From positions 1 through 5,370 of the forward strand of contig JAQSWC010000163.1 of NCBI GenBank assembly GCA_029266815.1: a DNA stretch of 5,370 nucleotides, in the 5' to 3' direction. The DNA is from Paucimonas sp. (lineage in GTDB: Bacteria; Pseudomonadota; Gammaproteobacteria; Burkholderiales; Burkholderiaceae_D). Of this stretch, positions 4,667 to 5,370 are shown in pieces. The notes beneath the pieces are model-generated. The model was not told the DNA's origin. It saw only the letters and a list, made by a program, of their open reading frames with translations, and ran no database searches. The stretch's first letter is position 1, and every line of letters starts with the position of its first letter. A program made the translations under genes and the position numbers.

Positions 4667-5370
4667 GTGACATCCATTCTCGAAGTCAGTGAACTGCGAA
4701 AGTCATTCGGCGAAGGCGATGCAAAATTTGCCGTCATCGACGGCTTATCGTTCGCTCTCAAACGCGGCGAATGTTATGGCCTTCTCGGGCCAAACGGCGC
4801 GGGCAAGACCACGACCCTGCGTTCCTGTCTCGGATTGACTGCTCCTGATAGCGGCACCATTTCATTGGCAGGGCATTCGATTCCCGGGCAAGCGCGCGTG
4901 GCACGTGCCCGTGTAGGCGTTGTGCCGCAAGGTGACAACCTCGACCCCGACTTCACGGTGTCGGAAAATCTGCTGGTATTCGGCCGCTACTTCGGCCTGC
5001 CCGATTCACACATCGAAGCGCGCATACCGGCCTTACTCGATTTCGCGAATCTCGCTGCAAAGGGAAACGCGCGTATCGGAGAACTCTCCGGCGGCATGAA
5101 ACGGCGGCTGACGCTTGCTCGAGCACTGATCAACGATCCAGACCTGATCTTCATGGATGAACCGACTACCGGCCTTGATCCGCAGGCGCGGCACATGATC
5201 TGGGAAAGGCTGAAAACGCTGCTGGCACAAGGCAAGACGATTTTTCTCACGACGCACTTCATGGATGAAGCCGAGCGTTTATGCGACCGCCTTGCCGTGA
5301 TAGACCACGGCAGGATGATCGCCGAAGGGGCGCCCCGTGAACTGATTGCACGCCATATAGAAGCCGAGGT
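4667..5370 (+). CDS. NodI/DrrA-type ABC transporter ATP-binding protein, 5' part (3' end outside window)
   Basis: This is the cytoplasmic ATPase of an ABC-2 type exporter, which powers a separate membrane permease. The frame is open from GTG 4667 to the window edge, giving 234 complete codons of a family length near 300. All nucleotide-binding motifs are intact: Walker A GPNGAGKTT (41-49), Q-loop Gln88, signature LSGGM (140-144), Walker B LIFMDE with catalytic Glu165, D-loop GLD (169-171) and switch His197. NLDPDFTVSENLLVFGRYFG and GGMKRRLTLARALINDP closely recall NodI, the ATPase of the rhizobial Nod-factor exporter NodIJ. NodI-like proteins are common in non-nodulating betaproteobacteria, so the substrate is unknown. 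GTG 4667 fits the family N-terminus (TSILEVSELRKSFG), but no Shine-Dalgarno sequence precedes it. An in-frame TTG at 4625 is a poorer alternative, and an in-frame stop at 4604-4606 bounds any extension. A nodJ-like permease is expected downstream. Confidence 0.93.
   Translation, partial: MTSILEVSELRKSFGEGDAKFAVIDGLSFALKRGECYGLLGPNGAGKTTTLRSCLGLTAPDSGTISLAGHSIPGQARVARARVGVVPQGDNLDPDFTVSENLLVFGRYFGLPDSHIEARIPALLDFANLAAKGNARIGELSGGMKRRLTLARALINDPDLIFMDEPTTGLDPQARHMIWERLKTLLAQGKTIFLTTHFMDEAERLCDRLAVIDHGRMIAEGAPRELIARHIEAE

Noticed and set aside
4667..5370. Assigning the ABC ATPase as a true nodulation gene (nodI)
   Set aside because: There are no nod genes, no nod box and no symbiosis context. 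Similarity alone does not establish Nod-factor export.

Overview
This window is a conserved ribosomal-protein and transcription locus: the end of the spc operon joined to the alpha operon, all on the + strand. The order is secY (3' part), infA, rpmJ, rpsM, rpsK, rpsD, rpoA, rplQ, then the 5' part of a NodI-type ABC transporter ATPase that runs off the right edge. infA lying between secY and rpmJ, the 72-residue IF-1, the GTG start of rpsD, the 134-residue S11 and the NodI-like protein all suggest a betaproteobacterium, most likely in Burkholderiales. Protein wording and moderate GC content recall Oxalobacteraceae, but that family placement is a judgement from memory of homologues and is tentative.

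Left part (1-1718): SecY, the channel of the Sec translocon, ends 23 bases before infA (initiation factor IF-1). An 84-base gap precedes rpmJ (L36), and rpsM (S13) follows 26 bases later. The gaps are short apart from the one before rpmJ, as expected for one polycistronic message.

Middle part (1719-4546): rpsK (S11) follows rpsM by 37 bases. From here the layout changes. The gaps rpsK-rpsD (177 bases), rpsD-rpoA (99) and rpoA-rplQ (112) each carry perfect stem-loops, and two of these have the U-tract of an intrinsic terminator. The usual alpha operon is therefore punctuated by possible attenuators or terminators. The long rpsD leader is a reasonable place to look for autoregulation by S4, because the rpmJ-rpsM gap is too short for the enterobacterial S4-binding leader.

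Right part (4547-5370): a strong symmetric terminator closes the operon after rplQ. An 18-base inverted repeat and a possible promoter follow. The ABC ATPase then starts at a GTG with no visible Shine-Dalgarno sequence. All ATPase motifs are intact, and the partner permease would lie beyond the window.

The encoded proteins are core housekeeping functions: Sec export, translation initiation, both ribosomal subunits and RNA polymerase assembly. I see no mobile element, CRISPR array, tRNA/rRNA gene or undescribed protein system. The parts worth a second look are regulatory: the intergenic hairpins and the unusual start region of the ABC gene.
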